DNA of 64,000 nt from Trichococcus sp. K1Tr (GTDB lineage: Bacteria > Bacillota > Bacilli > Lactobacillales > Aerococcaceae), in contig NZ_JAQMHR010000005.1 in assembly GCF_028309625.1 (NCBI RefSeq), forward strand, positions 42,625-106,624, written 5' to 3'. The position numbers were made by a program, and so were the translations under genes. The notes under the pieces are model-generated. The model searched no databases, had not been told where the DNA came from, and was given only the letters and a program-made list of their open reading frames with translations. This document shows, one piece after another, positions 17,468 through 27,995 of this stretch. Every line of letters begins with the position of its first letter. Within the stretch, counting starts at the first letter, position 1.

Positions 17468-18820
17468 TTATTTCATCCTTTCCGCTATATAGCCTTGGTT
17501 CGCTAGCTCTTTACGGAGTTGCAGCACAGCGGTGTAAGTTGCCATCACATAGATTTTTTTCGTCGGAGCCTTTTTGAAAGCTTTGATGACATCCGTGATT
17601 TCCGGCAAAACTTCCAGTTTTTCTTCCGGAATGCCGGCAACCTTCATGCGTAAAGTCAACTCTTTTTGGCGGATGCCGCTGACGGTTACTTTCGGGATGT
17701 CAAAATCCAAAAACTTCTCGTAATTCCCGTCCCAAATCCAACTGACATCGGTTCCGTCTGCCGGGCGGTCATTCAGGATCGAGACGACGCTGAACGGTTC
17801 TTCTTCGTAATGCAGAAGATCGATGACCTGATTCAGCCCGACCGGATTTTTGATCAGGTTCAGGATGATTTCCTTGTCTTCGACGGTGATCGTCTCCTGA
17901 CGCCCGAATTTTTGCTGGGCAGCCGAGAAACCGGCTTGGATCTCTTCCGGAGTCAACCCGAAATGTTTGCCGACTGAGTAGGCAGCCAAGGCGTTGTATA
18001 CGTTATAGAGACCGGCGACATTCGTGTGGAACGGATGTCCATCGATTTCAAAGGAAGAACTCTTGTGCGTTAATTTGTCCACTTTGGTGACAGCATAAGC
18101 CAATTCCGGACGTTTGAAATCGCAATGCGGGCAGTAATATTTCCCTAGGTTGCTGTAGGTATTGAATTTGTAGCGCAAAATGTGTTGGCATTTCGGACAA
18201 AGTACGCCGTCCGTGTTGTAATGCGCCAAGGTGTCGCCATCCGGTTCGTGATTGAAACCGAAATAGATTTGTTTGTTGACCAACTCTTTGGAGTTGAAGA
18301 TTGGGCTGTCGCCGTTTGCCAGGATGACGGCATCCGGTGCTAAAGCAGCGCCATCGACCATTTTTTGGTAGATTGTGTAGATTTCGCCGAATCGGTCCAT
18401 CTGATCGCGGAAAACATTCGTGTTCACGATGACTTTCGGCTTGATGAACTTCGTCACCTTGACCAGGCTGGCTTCATCAACCTCAAGGACAGCAAAGGCT
18501 CTTTCCTTTTTTACTTTACGCGAATAGCCTTCCAGGAACGAGGAGATGATGCCTTGCTCCATGTTGGCGCCGGTAGGATTCGTCAAGATATGCGGGTATT
18601 TTTGCTGCAGGACATGATAAGTCAACGATGTCGTCAGTGTCTTGCCGTTCGTGCCGGTGATGATGACGACATCAAAATTTTCAGAAAGGTGTTGCAACAC
18701 GTCGGGATCCAATTTGACGGCCAGTTTGCCGGGCAGACTGGTTCCGCCTTTAGTGAATGTCTGAAGACCCCACTGGGCGATTTTGCCGATATTGATTGCT
18801 AGTGAACCGCGGATAGTCAA
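17468..18820 (-). CDS. murT: Lipid II isoglutaminyl synthase, Mur-ligase subunit MurT
   Basis: The ATP-dependent partner of GatD, resembling Mur ligases. The P-loop is VIITGTNGKTLTTS. A four-cysteine zinc ribbon (CPKCQ...CPHC) is inserted in the central domain, as is usual for MurT, and the C-terminal DUF1727 domain follows. The frame is open to 19006, but that would add 62 residues with no similarity. A TTG at 18820 has AAGGAG 9 bp upstream and gives the family's usual N-terminus (MTIRGSLAINIGK), 450 residues in all. First gene of murT-gatD, divergent from tdk. Confidence 0.94.
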   Translation of the reverse strand: MTIRGSLAINIGKIAQWGLQTFTKGGTSLPGKLAVKLDPDVLQHLSENFDVVIITGTNGKTLTTSLTYHVLQQKYPHILTNPTGANMEQGIISSFLEGYSRKVKKERAFAVLEVDEASLVKVTKFIKPKVIVNTNVFRDQMDRFGEIYTIYQKMVDGAALAPDAVILANGDSPIFNSKELVNKQIYFGFNHEPDGDTLAHYNTDGVLCPKCQHILRYKFNTYSNLGKYYCPHCDFKRPELAYAVTKVDKLTHKSSSFEIDGHPFHTNVAGLYNVYNALAAYSVGKHFGLTPEEIQAGFSAAQQKFGRQETITVEDKEIILNLIKNPVGLNQVIDLLHYEEEPFSVVSILNDRPADGTDVSWIWDGNYEKFLDFDIPKVTVSGIRQKELTLRMKVAGIPEEKLEVLPEITDVIKAFKKAPTKKIYVMATYTAVLQLRKELANQGYIAERMK

Positions 18821-18990
18821 ATAAATTCGCTCCTTACTTATGTATCTCTTGCCATCATAGCATATAACAAGGCTTTTTTCGATAGCGTTAGTATAGCAGA
18901 ATTTGCCCGGATTGAATATTTTTAGATGCCTCTTCGTGTCAGGAATGGGTGTTCCGATTGCCTCTGGATGGCTGGTGAGCGTGAATTTTA

Positions 18991-19019
18991 TTGACTTTGG
19001 AGCCATTTCCTACTATCAT
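18991..19019 (+). promoter_or_regulatory. Putative promoter for tdk-prfA-prmC
   Basis: TTGACT (18991-18996), 17 bp, TATCAT (19014-19019). It implies a leader of about 170 nt before tdk. The rest of the 370-bp murT-tdk gap (18821-18990) shows nothing further. Confidence 0.55.
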
Positions 19020-19095
19020 TATACGGGATGTTATTCAGTTTTTTTATCATTCGGTAACCTTGCCGGAGCGGGATGATGAAGGTGAGATAATAGCG

Positions 19096-19150
19096 GGTCG
19101 GAAGCAGGATGACACAAGGGCATCCTTTCTTTTTGCAGGAAATTCCGACC
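19096..19150 (+). promoter_or_regulatory. Structured leader hairpin upstream of tdk
   Basis: Outer stem GGTCGGAA (19096-19103) with TTCCGACC (19143-19150). Inner stem AGGATG (19106-19111) with CATCCT (19121-19126), followed by a T-rich run TTTCTTTTT. The inner hairpin plus U tract looks like a terminator inside the leader, so attenuation of tdk is possible. The role is unknown. Confidence 0.4.
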
Positions 19151-19194
19151 GATTGATGAAAAATAGGCAAGACGCTGTTGGAAAGGTGGACATA

Positions 19195-19767
19195 ATGGCA
19201 CAGTTATTTTTTAAATATGGGGCGATGAACAGCGGGAAATCGATCGAGATCCTGAAGGTTGCCTACAATTATGAAGAGCAGAACAAATCGGTGATGATCT
19301 TTACGAGCGCGATAGATGACCGTGATGGCGTTGGGTATGTCTCGAGTCGGATCGGATTGAAACGCGAAGCTATTCCGATTGCGGATGATACGGATGTATT
19401 CTTGGAAGTCAGCAAAAATCCGAAAAAGCCGGCCTGCATTTTGATAGATGAATCCCAATTCCTATCCAAAGCGCATGTCATCCAACTAGCACGCATCGTG
19501 GATGAATTGGCAATCCCGGTGATGGCGTTCGGATTGAAGAATGATTTCCAGAACGAATTGTTCGAAGGCTCCAAATATCTGTTGCTTTACGCGGATAAGA
19601 TAGAAGAAATCAAAACCATCTGCTGGTACTGTCACAAAAAAGCGATCATGAACATGCGTGTCGTGGACGGAAAACCAGTATATGCCGGCGAACAAATCCA
19701 GATCGGCGGAAACGAATCCTACCTTCCCGTCTGCCGTAACCATTACCACCATCCGCCATTGGCCTAG
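19195..19767 (+). CDS. tdk: Thymidine kinase
   Basis: Phosphorylates thymidine (and deoxyuridine) to dTMP for salvage. The 190 residues begin with the P-loop [17 protein letters not shown] is the Walker B region. Zinc-ligand cysteines are in CWYCHK and the C-terminal CRNHYH, and [18 protein letters not shown] forms the substrate lasso. The open frame runs back to 18991, but AAGGTGG before the ATG at 19195 (MAQLFFKYG) marks the true start. It is followed 42 bp later by prfA, an order common in Firmicutes. Confidence 0.95.
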   Translation: MAQLFFKYGAMNSGKSIEILKVAYNYEEQNKSVMIFTSAIDDRDGVGYVSSRIGLKREAIPIADDTDVFLEVSKNPKKPACILIDESQFLSKAHVIQLARIVDELAIPVMAFGLKNDFQNELFEGSKYLLLYADKIEEIKTICWYCHKKAIMNMRVVDGKPVYAGEQIQIGGNESYLPVCRNHYHHPPLA

Positions 19768-19809
19768 ATCAGATAATCAGAAACAAAAAAAGAGGAGTTT
19801 GAAAAAGTT

Positions 19810-20889
19810 ATGTATGATCAATTAGATGCATTCATTATCCGTTATGAAGAGCTTTCCGAATTGTTGAGTGATCCGGAAGTCCAGGCTGACACAAAACGGT
19901 TCTTGGGATTGACCAAAGAAGAAGCAGGGCTGCGCGAGAAAGTCGCGACCTTCAATCGCTATAAAGAGGTGGAAGGAGAAATCGCCGACACAGAAGAGAT
20001 GTTGTCAGAAAATTTGGATGATGACATGGCTGCCATGGCCAAAGAGGAATTGAGCGACTTAAAGAAAGAGAAGACCGTACTTGAAGAGCGCATCAGAGTT
20101 CTGTTGCTCCCTACCGATCCGAACGATGACAAAAACATCATCATGGAAATCCGCGGGGCTGCCGGTGGGGATGAAGCTGCTTTATTCGCTGGGAAGCTGT
20201 TCACAATGTACAGCAAATTTGCTGAAAGCCAGGGCTGGCGCGTTGAGGTCATGGATGCGAACATCACCGGTATCGGCGGCTACAAAGAGATCATCCTGAT
20301 GATCAGCGGAAACGGTGCCTACTCCAAACTGAAATATGAGAGCGGCGCACATCGTGTCCAACGTGTTCCGGAAACCGAATCACAAGGGCGTGTGCACACC
20401 TCCACGGCTACCGTTGTCGTCTTGCCGGAAGCGGAAGAGGTCGAATTGAACATCGAAGACAAAGACATCCGCACGGACATCTATCATGCCAGCGGAGCCG
20501 GCGGACAGCACGTCAACAAGACGGCATCAGCGGTCCGATTGACCCACTTGCCGACAGGAATCGCCGTTGCCATGCAGGATGAGCGTTCCCAAATCAAAAA
20601 CCGCGAGAAAGCGATGAAAATTTTGCGCACGCGTGTCTACGACAAAATCTCTTCAGATGCACAATCAGAATACGATGCGACGCGCAAATCCGCAATCGGG
20701 ACAGGCGATCGTTCCGAACGGATCCGCACCTACAACTTCCCGCAAAACCGTGTCACGGATCACCGCATCGGCTTGACTTTGCAGAAGTTGGATACGATTT
20801 TGAGCGGAAAATTGGATGAAATCATCGATGCGTTGATCATGGCAGATCAAACGCAAAAATTGGAGTCCTTGAACAATGGGTCAATCTAA
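19810..20889 (+). CDS. prfA: Peptide chain release factor 1
   Basis: Recognises UAA and UAG stop codons and triggers peptide release. The 359 residues have the family's usual length. The catalytic GGQ is in [13 protein letters not shown], and the decoding domain contains [20 protein letters not shown]. The gene is preceded by AAGAGGAG. Its last 14 bp overlap prmC, whose product methylates the GGQ glutamine, so enzyme and substrate are co-expressed. Confidence 0.97.
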   Translation: MYDQLDAFIIRYEELSELLSDPEVQADTKRFLGLTKEEAGLREKVATFNRYKEVEGEIADTEEMLSENLDDDMAAMAKEELSDLKKEKTVLEERIRVLLLPTDPNDDKNIIMEIRGAAGGDEAALFAGKLFTMYSKFAESQGWRVEVMDANITGIGGYKEIILMISGNGAYSKLKYESGAHRVQRVPETESQGRVHTSTATVVVLPEAEEVELNIEDKDIRTDIYHASGAGGQHVNKTASAVRLTHLPTGIAVAMQDERSQIKNREKAMKILRTRVYDKISSDAQSEYDATRKSAIGTGDRSERIRTYNFPQNRVTDHRIGLTLQKLDTILSGKLDEIIDALIMADQTQKLESLNNGSI

Positions 20890-21724
20890 GGAGCTCACTT
20901 ACCAACAAGCATTGCAGAATGGCGCGCTTTTTTTGGAACAAAACGAGAAAAGTCCATTGGCTGCTGAAAGGCTGCTTTTGGATCGCTTGGGTTGGACGAA
21001 GACGGATCTGTTGATGCGTTTTGCAGATCCGATAACGGAGCAGGAATACAAGCAGTATTTCAGCGACATAAATGAGTATGTCGCGGGCAAACCGATCCAG
21101 TACATCGTAGGCGTCGAATGGTTCTACGGCTATCCCTTGAAAGTCACAGAAGCTACCTTGATTCCGCGGCCGGAAACGGAGGAGCTCGTGCAACGGGCGC
21201 TAAAATGCCTGGAAGGGAAAGGGCCGCAGAAGGTCCTCGACATCGGGACAGGGTCCGGCGCTATAGCCATCGCGATGAAAAAAGAACGCCCACAGGATGA
21301 AGTGACAGCCACCGACCTTTCTGATGAAGCGTTGGCTGTCGCGAAAGAAAACGCCAAGCAATTGGATGCCGACATCCGTTTCCTGCAAGGGGATCTGCTG
21401 GAACCCGTGCAACTGGAGACGTTCGACTGCATCCTCAGCAATCCACCTTACATCAGCGAAGACGAGATTGGCTTGATGGACCGCTCCGTTTTGGAGTACG
21501 AACCGCATTCGGCTTTGTTCGCCGATCACGACGGGTTGGACCTATACCAAAAGATGGCCTTCACGCTGCCGTTCCATTTGAAAACGGACGGGTGCCTGTT
21601 CATGGAGATCGGATTCAACCAAGGCGAAAAACTATTGGAACTCTACAAAAAAGCTTTCCCGGATAAAACGGTCACGATCGAAAAAGATCTGTCCGGCCTC
21701 GATCGCATGCTGATAGTCAAATAA
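20876..21724 (+). CDS. prmC: Release factor glutamine methyltransferase
   Basis: Transfers a methyl group from S-adenosylmethionine to the GGQ glutamine of RF1 and RF2. The 282 residues have an N-terminal helical recognition domain and a Rossmann methyltransferase domain with [12 protein letters not shown] (SAM binding) and the catalytic [11 protein letters not shown]. The start lies inside the end of prfA in another frame. Confidence 0.95.
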   Translation: MGQSKELTYQQALQNGALFLEQNEKSPLAAERLLLDRLGWTKTDLLMRFADPITEQEYKQYFSDINEYVAGKPIQYIVGVEWFYGYPLKVTEATLIPRPETEELVQRALKCLEGKGPQKVLDIGTGSGAIAIAMKKERPQDEVTATDLSDEALAVAKENAKQLDADIRFLQGDLLEPVQLETFDCILSNPPYISEDEIGLMDRSVLEYEPHSALFADHDGLDLYQKMAFTLPFHLKTDGCLFMEIGFNQGEKLLELYKKAFPDKTVTIEKDLSGLDRMLIVK

Positions 21725-21802
21725 GAAAAACTAACTCGTGAAGCTAGCCAACTGGTTTATTAAGCATTTTATGATGAAAAGAGTCGCCTGTTATCCATGG
21801 GC

Positions 21803-21843
21803 AAAAAAATGGCTGCGGGCAATTGCCCCGGCTATTTTTTTAA
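21803..21843 (+). terminator. Terminator after prmC
   Basis: An A-rich left flank, imperfect stem around GGGCAA/TTGCCC with outer GGCTG/CGGCT pairs, then seven T. It lies between prmC and tsaC, so tsaC may be expressed separately or by read-through. Confidence 0.6.
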
Positions 21844-21892
21844 CCTGAACGGCGACGCTGCGTGCCAAACCATTCAGAAAGGAGCATTTATT

Positions 21893-22921
21893 ATGGAAAC
21901 AAAAATATACGAAACAGCAACAATCGATGAGGCAGCCGAATTGCTGAAAGCCGGACAATTGATCGCCTTCCCGACAGAGACGGTCTACGGTCTGGGCGCT
22001 GTCGCATCAAATGATGAAGCCGTCAAAAATGTATATAAAGTAAAAGGAAGACCCAGCGATAATCCATTGATCGTTCATGTATCCGATCGGGAGATTGCTG
22101 AATATGTTGCCTTTGTGCCGAAACAGGCGGAAGCCTTGATGGAGGCTTTTTGGCCGGGTCCGTTGACTTTGATTTTTCCGATGAAAGAAGGGGTTTTTGC
22201 GCCGACCGTCACTGCAGGGCACAATACCGTCGCGCTGCGGATGCCCGCGCAAGAACAGACGCTGGAATTGATCAGAAAAACCGGCTTTCCTTTGGTCGGA
22301 CCTAGTGCGAACACATCAGGCAAACCGAGTCCGACGACAGCCCAACACGTGATGCACGATCTTTCGGGGAAAATTGCGGGCATCCTTGATGGAGGGGAAA
22401 CGCAAATCGGTTTGGAATCAACCGTGCTTGATTTGACGAATGCTGCGGGTCCCGTCATTTTGCGCCCTGGTGCCATCACGGAAGCGCAGTTGGAGCCGAT
22501 CATCGGCAAACTGGCGGGCAGTGCGCAATCAATAAATGAAGCAGAGGCTCCGAAAGCGCCAGGGATGAAGTACCAACATTATGCCCCTGCGCAACCGGTC
22601 GTCCTGATCGATGGTAGGGCCGCTGATTGGGAAGCAGTCATCGAAGCGTATCGCGGTGAAGGCAAGCAAATCGGCATTTTAGCATCTGAAGAGCGCCTGG
22701 CTGTGCATAAGGATGCAGCGCTAGCTACCTATTCATTGGGATCGAAGGATGATGTGGCGGCTGCATCGCAACGTCTCTATGCTGGATTGCGTTATCTCGA
22801 TGAACAGCCGGTCGATGTAATTTTGGCGGAAGCTTATGACCTTGCCGGCCTCGGGAAGGCATTCATGAATCGTCTGGAAAAGGCGGCTTCTTCAAAATAT
22901 CCGAAAAAACAGGCGAAATAA
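21893..22921 (+). CDS. Threonylcarbamoyl-AMP synthase (TsaC2/Sua5 type)
   Basis: Makes threonylcarbamoyl-AMP from threonine, bicarbonate and ATP for the t6A modification of tRNAs reading ANN codons. The 342 residues have an N-terminal YrdC domain (IAFPTETVYGLGA, KGRPSDNPLIVH) joined to a C-terminal Sua5 domain (after KAPGMKYQHYAP, about residue 220), so it is the two-domain form. The frame opens at 21797 inside the preceding terminator. GAAAGGAG before the ATG at 21893 (METKIYET) gives the real start. Confidence 0.93.
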   Translation: METKIYETATIDEAAELLKAGQLIAFPTETVYGLGAVASNDEAVKNVYKVKGRPSDNPLIVHVSDREIAEYVAFVPKQAEALMEAFWPGPLTLIFPMKEGVFAPTVTAGHNTVALRMPAQEQTLELIRKTGFPLVGPSANTSGKPSPTTAQHVMHDLSGKIAGILDGGETQIGLESTVLDLTNAAGPVILRPGAITEAQLEPIIGKLAGSAQSINEAEAPKAPGMKYQHYAPAQPVVLIDGRAADWEAVIEAYRGEGKQIGILASEERLAVHKDAALATYSLGSKDDVAAASQRLYAGLRYLDEQPVDVILAEAYDLAGLGKAFMNRLEKAASSKYPKKQAK

Positions 22922-23004
22922 TCGCCTAATATCCGTCTTTAGCTTACTTTTCATACAAAATATTCAAATCCAGGAGCTTATATGTTTTATTTCTGAAAAT
23001 TTAT

Positions 23005-23012
23005 GCTATACT
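23005..23012 (+). promoter_or_regulatory. Extended -10 element for glyA
   Basis: TGCTATACT-type extended -10 (TATACT 23007-23012), about 60 bp before glyA. No clear -35. Confidence 0.4.
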
Positions 23013-23070
23013 CAACTTACATTTTTTATATGTTTAAAATTTTGGAATAATGTGATGGAAGGGTGCAAAC

Positions 23071-24309
23071 ATGGATAAAGAATTATTTGCAGCAATTGAA
23101 AAAGAACGCGAAAGACAAGAGAACGGAATCGAGCTGATTGCTTCCGAAAACTTCGTATCTGAAGATGTTATGAGAGCGCAAGGCAGCATCTTGACCAACA
23201 AATATGCTGAAGGCTACCCTGGTCGTCGTTACTATGGTGGTTGCGAATTTATCGATATCATCGAAAATTTGGCGATCGATCGCATAAAAGCAATTTTTGG
23301 TGCAGAATACGCCAACGTACAACCGCATTCCGGTTCGCAAGCAAATATGGCAGCTTACCGTGCATTAGTTCAACCAGGCGATAAAATTTTGGGTATGGAT
23401 TTGAGCCACGGCGGTCACTTGACGCATGGCGCATCCGTGAATTTCAGCGGTCAGACCTACGACTTCGTTGCTTACGGTGTGGAAAAAGAATCAGAAACAA
23501 TCAATTATGACACTGTCAGAGAGATTGCCCTGAAAGAACAACCAAAATTGATCGTTGGCGGCGCTAGCGCTTACTCGCGCGCAATCGATTTCAAACGTTT
23601 GAGAGAAATCGCTGATGAAGTCGGCGCTTACTTCATGGTCGATATGGCTCATATCGCAGGACTTTGCGCAACAGGACATCACCAAAATCCGGTTGAATAT
23701 GCCCACATCGTAACCACAACAACACACAAAACACTTCGCGGCCCGCGCGGCGGCGTAATTTTGGCCAAAGAAGAATTCGGCAAAAAGTTGAACAGCGCTG
23801 TGTTCCCAGGCATCCAAGGCGGTCCTCTGGAGCACGTCATCGCTGCTAAAGCTGTATCATTCTTTGAAGCTGCAACACCAGAGTACACGGAATATATCGG
23901 ACAAGTCATCAAAAATGCCCAAGCAATGGCTGATGTCTTCAATGCATCCGACTTGCGCGTCATCAGTGGCGGAACAGACAATCATTTATTGTTGTTGGAT
24001 GTTACAAGCAGCGGCTTGAACGGAAAACAAGTAGAAAAATTATTGGATACCGTTGAAATCACTGTCAACAAAAATACGATTCCTTTTGAAACGCTTGGCG
24101 CCAACAAAGCCAGCGGCATCCGTATCGGCACACCTGCCATCACAACAAGAGGCCTGAAGGAAGCAGAAGCACGCAAGATTGCTGAATTGATCGTGGAGAC
24201 TATCCAAAACCACACAGATGAAGCGAAATTGGATGAAGTCCGTGCGGCTGTCAAAGCCATCACGCAAGGTTTCCCATTGCATAAAAAATTAGCTGCAACT
24301 GAAGCATAA
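23071..24309 (+). CDS. glyA: Serine hydroxymethyltransferase
   Basis: A pyridoxal-phosphate enzyme converting serine and tetrahydrofolate to glycine and 5,10-methylene-THF. The 412 residues match the family length. The PLP lysine is in [22 protein letters not shown] and [13 protein letters not shown], which bind substrate and cofactor, are intact. Codon usage is strongly biased towards A/T-ending codons, as for highly expressed genes. Own promoter and terminator; the nearby serC-serA and upp genes share its metabolic setting. Confidence 0.97.
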   Translation: MDKELFAAIEKERERQENGIELIASENFVSEDVMRAQGSILTNKYAEGYPGRRYYGGCEFIDIIENLAIDRIKAIFGAEYANVQPHSGSQANMAAYRALVQPGDKILGMDLSHGGHLTHGASVNFSGQTYDFVAYGVEKESETINYDTVREIALKEQPKLIVGGASAYSRAIDFKRLREIADEVGAYFMVDMAHIAGLCATGHHQNPVEYAHIVTTTTHKTLRGPRGGVILAKEEFGKKLNSAVFPGIQGGPLEHVIAAKAVSFFEAATPEYTEYIGQVIKNAQAMADVFNASDLRVISGGTDNHLLLLDVTSSGLNGKQVEKLLDTVEITVNKNTIPFETLGANKASGIRIGTPAITTRGLKEAEARKIAELIVETIQNHTDEAKLDEVRAAVKAITQGFPLHKKLAATEA

Positions 24310-24320
24310 ATAGATTACCC

Positions 24321-24349
24321 AGGAGCTGCCTCTATGAGGCGGCTCCTTT
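24321..24349 (+). terminator. Terminator after glyA
   Basis: The 12-bp stem AGGAGCTGCCTC / GAGGCGGCTCCT, with one G-T pair and a 3-nt loop, then CTTTCTT. Confidence 0.75.
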
Positions 24350-24388
24350 CTTCGGTCGGAGCAGGATTTGCCCTTAGCAGGCCGCGTC

Positions 24389-24531
24389 GTCGGCTGAACG
24401 TTGAGTGAGGATTACCGAACAGCCGACGAAAGACCGGTGTGTTTGCTGAACGCAGAGTGAGGATAACCGAACAGTCGACGAAAGTCCGTGATGTCGGCTG
24501 AACGTGGAATTGAGAACACCGAACAGCCGAC
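24389..24531. repeat. Intergenic hairpin array, family A (three units)
   Basis: GTCGGCTG-type arms start at 24389, 24441 and 24493, and ACAGYCGAC arms at 24419, 24471 and 24523: both sets are exactly 52 bp apart. Read as CAGYCGAC-N13-GTYKGCTG, the hairpin is 29 bp with a 23-bp spacer. The spacers share GAGTGAGGATNACCGAA in the first two copies. The array fills most of the glyA-upp gap. Confidence 0.85.
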
Positions 24532-24684
24532 AACCTCATCTTTTATCCCAAAAACAAGCATAACTGGAGTTGGTGCATCTCTAAACATACCATTCAGTGT
24601 TTTCTCATCGTTTTATTTCTGGTATTTGTAGCGGTTTTCCATTACAATAAGTTGAGCAAAAATAGGAAAGTGGGGCAAAAGTAT

Positions 24685-25320
24685 ATGGGAGAATTCCATG
24701 TAATGAATCACCCGTTGATTCAACACAAATTAACAATCATCCGCGAGAAAGAGTGCGGAACAAAGGTTTTCCGTGAAGTAGTAAGCGAAATCGCGATGTT
24801 GATGGCTTATGAAGTAACAAGGGACATGCCTTTGGAAGACATCGAGATCGAAACGCCATTGGTGAAAACGACTCAAAAAACATTATCCGGTAAAAAGGTT
24901 GCCATCATTCCGATCCTGCGTGCAGGTTTAGGGATGGTTGATGGTTTCTTGGCGATGTTGCCTGCTGCAAAAGTCGGCCATATCGGAATGTACCGCGACC
25001 ATGAGACATTGGAACCTGTCGAGTATTTCGTGAAATTGCCGACAGATATCCAAGAACGTCAATTGTTCATCGTTGACCCAATGTTGGCGACAGGCGGCTC
25101 TGCTATCGCAGCCATCGAAGCGTTGGAAAAGAGAGGCGCTTCGCCATCTTCCATGAAATTCATCTGCCTTGTGGCAGCTCCTGAAGGAGTGGAAGCATTG
25201 CACGCCGCTTATCCGGATGTAGATATCTATGCAGCTTCTTTGGATGAAAGATTGGACGAAAACAGCTACATCCTGCCTGGATTGGGAGATGCTGGTGACC
25301 GACTGTTCGGCACAAAATAA
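24685..25320 (+). CDS. upp: Uracil phosphoribosyltransferase
   Basis: Salvages uracil with PRPP to UMP. The 211 residues begin [16 protein letters not shown], as in the family. The PRPP-binding loop is [10 protein letters not shown], and the C-terminal uracil-binding stretch is [13 protein letters not shown]. An in-frame ATG at 24652 exists, but the family N-terminus and a GTGGGG upstream favour 24685. Monocistronic with a strong terminator. Together with carAB and tdk it covers pyrimidine supply. Confidence 0.96.
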   Translation: MGEFHVMNHPLIQHKLTIIREKECGTKVFREVVSEIAMLMAYEVTRDMPLEDIEIETPLVKTTQKTLSGKKVAIIPILRAGLGMVDGFLAMLPAAKVGHIGMYRDHETLEPVEYFVKLPTDIQERQLFIVDPMLATGGSAIAAIEALEKRGASPSSMKFICLVAAPEGVEALHAAYPDVDIYAASLDERLDENSYILPGLGDAGDRLFGTK

Positions 25321-25426
25321 GCGTTCAAAATGGCAGCGAGGCAATTGTGTCCATAATTGTCGAACAGTCAATATTATCATGAGAACGATCTTCCCATTTA
25401 CATAATCTTGAAAAATGAAAATAAAG

Positions 25427-25470
25427 AACTGAGCCAGAAACCCAATGGGTATTTCTGGCTCAGTTTTTTT
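25427..25470 (+). terminator. Terminator after upp
   Basis: The 14-bp stem AACTGAGCCAGAAA (25427-25440) with TTTCTGGCTCAGTT (25452-25465), then a T run. Confidence 0.9.
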
Positions 25471-25825
25471 GTGCAAGTTAAGTTCGTTATACTTAAATCT
25501 CTTAATGCTACAGTGCCGACGGGTTTGAAGGGTAGTATGAAAGACAATAAATTTGCTTTTATTTCCCCAGTCGAATCACTTTTTGGTTAGCCATCGGATT
25601 TTCATAATCCTATAAGTATATTTATGTATTGAGTATCTTTGATTATGAAGGCGGTATCTTTTCATCATTTTCATGAAAAGGCCGAAAATATCCTTATATT
25701 CTGTAGATTTGCTTTGAATTTCGATAAACTTGGTGTTATGATTAGCGATGTTGAACAGATGTGCAGAGAAACTTATGAAATAGCCACTTATTGTGACTAG
25801 AGTATGGGAGGTCCAGCTAAATTAG
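25471..25825. other. AT-rich gap before the ATP synthase operon, no gene recognised
   Basis: About 350 bp, clearly richer in A and T than the surroundings, with no convincing open frame, RNA motif or repeat. The position where many Firmicutes carry atpI is empty; only short open frames without RBS are present. Confidence 0.5.
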
Positions 25826-25855
25826 TTGTCTACTTTTACGACTGTCTTTTAAAAT
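25826..25855 (+). promoter_or_regulatory. Putative atp operon promoter
   Basis: TTGTCT (25826-25831), 18 bp, TAAAAT (25850-25855), about 65 bp before atpB. Confidence 0.45.
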
Positions 25856-25904
25856 AATGTAGCATGGATTAGGTTTGGCATAGCTGTTTTTTTATTTGTA
25901 TTGA

Positions 25905-26910
<1,006 letters not shown>

Positions 26911-26949
26911 TAGGGACCAGCAAGACCGATAACTACAGGAGGGATGAGA

Positions 26950-27453
26950 ATGACAGCCAATCTCGTATTGGGAGAGATTACCGCATTAGGTGATACGATT
27001 GTCACGCTGTTGTCATTTCTGATATTGATGGCTCTTATCAAAAAATTCGCATGGAAGCCTTTGATGAAGATCTTAACGGATCGGGAAGAAATGATACACA
27101 CAAATATTGATAAAGCGGCAACAGCGCGCGAGAATGCCGAGAAGAAACACGCGGAAGTCGATGCGCAGCTGATAGAAGTCAGAACAACAGCGAGCGATAT
27201 TTTAAACAGAGCTCAAGCAGAAGGCAATGAAATTCAAAAGAGCATCATCAAAGAAGCAAAAGAAGATGCACTACGGATCAAACAAGTGACCCAGAAAGAA
27301 CTCGAACTTGAAAGAAAACAAGCTCTTGAAGGATTGCGCGCCGAAATCGGAGTCATATCAGTGGAAATCGCTGAAAAGATCCTCGGCAAGGAAATCAATC
27401 AAGCGGATCAACAAACTTTGATCGAAGCTTTCATTGAAGGGCTGGATGATTGA
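26950..27453 (+). CDS. atpF: ATP synthase Fo subunit b
   Basis: The peripheral stalk: one N-terminal membrane helix (about residues 12-30), then a long charged coiled coil. 167 residues. The ATG at 26944 touches AGGAGGG, so the ATG at 26950 (MTANLVLG) with proper spacing is the start. Overlaps the next gene by a few bases. Confidence 0.95.
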   Translation: MTANLVLGEITALGDTIVTLLSFLILMALIKKFAWKPLMKILTDREEMIHTNIDKAATARENAEKKHAEVDAQLIEVRTTASDILNRAQAEGNEIQKSIIKEAKEDALRIKQVTQKELELERKQALEGLRAEIGVISVEIAEKILGKEINQADQQTLIEAFIEGLDD

Positions 27454-27973
27454 TATGGACAAGGACGGTAAAGCAATTGCTACTGTAGAAGCCTATGTGC
27501 AAGCCTACTATAACCGCCTGGCAGACTCGAAGATTGCGGATAGAATCCATCTTGATCTATCACAGTTAAAGGATGCCTTAAATCATGCAGACGCCGCTGT
27601 GGGCGAGAAGCCAAACCTTAATTTGGCAGTGAAGTATCTCGCTCCTGAGACGCTCCATTTTCTCGAGGGACTCCAAGATAATCTTGATAACGAAGGTATC
27701 TTGGCTGCCATCAAAGCGTTCAATGGATTGTATGAAAATAAAAAAGAGTTCGTGAATATGAAACTGATTTCTGCGGTGCCTTTAACGGCAGATCAAAAAA
27801 CGCGCATCATGGACAAAATGGCAAAAAAAATCGGGGAAGCGACCTTCTTTGTGACTGAAGAGGTCGATCCCACGGTGATGGGTGGCGTCCGTTTGGAGTC
27901 GGAAAACCACTACTTCGACAACACCGTCGCTAAGAAGTTGAAAGAAATGAAGAGACATATCCTGAAAGATTAA
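27446..27973 (+). CDS. atpH: ATP synthase F1 subunit delta
   Basis: Links the peripheral stalk to the F1 head. About 175 residues, with the conserved C-terminal region [15 protein letters not shown]...[16 protein letters not shown]. The start is uncertain: the ATG at 27446 has GAAGG 4-5 bp upstream and overlaps atpF by 8 bp, whereas the ATG at 27455 has no clear RBS. Confidence 0.93.
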   Translation: MIDMDKDGKAIATVEAYVQAYYNRLADSKIADRIHLDLSQLKDALNHADAAVGEKPNLNLAVKYLAPETLHFLEGLQDNLDNEGILAAIKAFNGLYENKKEFVNMKLISAVPLTADQKTRIMDKMAKKIGEATFFVTEEVDPTVMGGVRLESENHYFDNTVAKKLKEMKRHILKD

Positions 27974-27995
27974 TAGGGTTGAAGAGGTGAATAAT

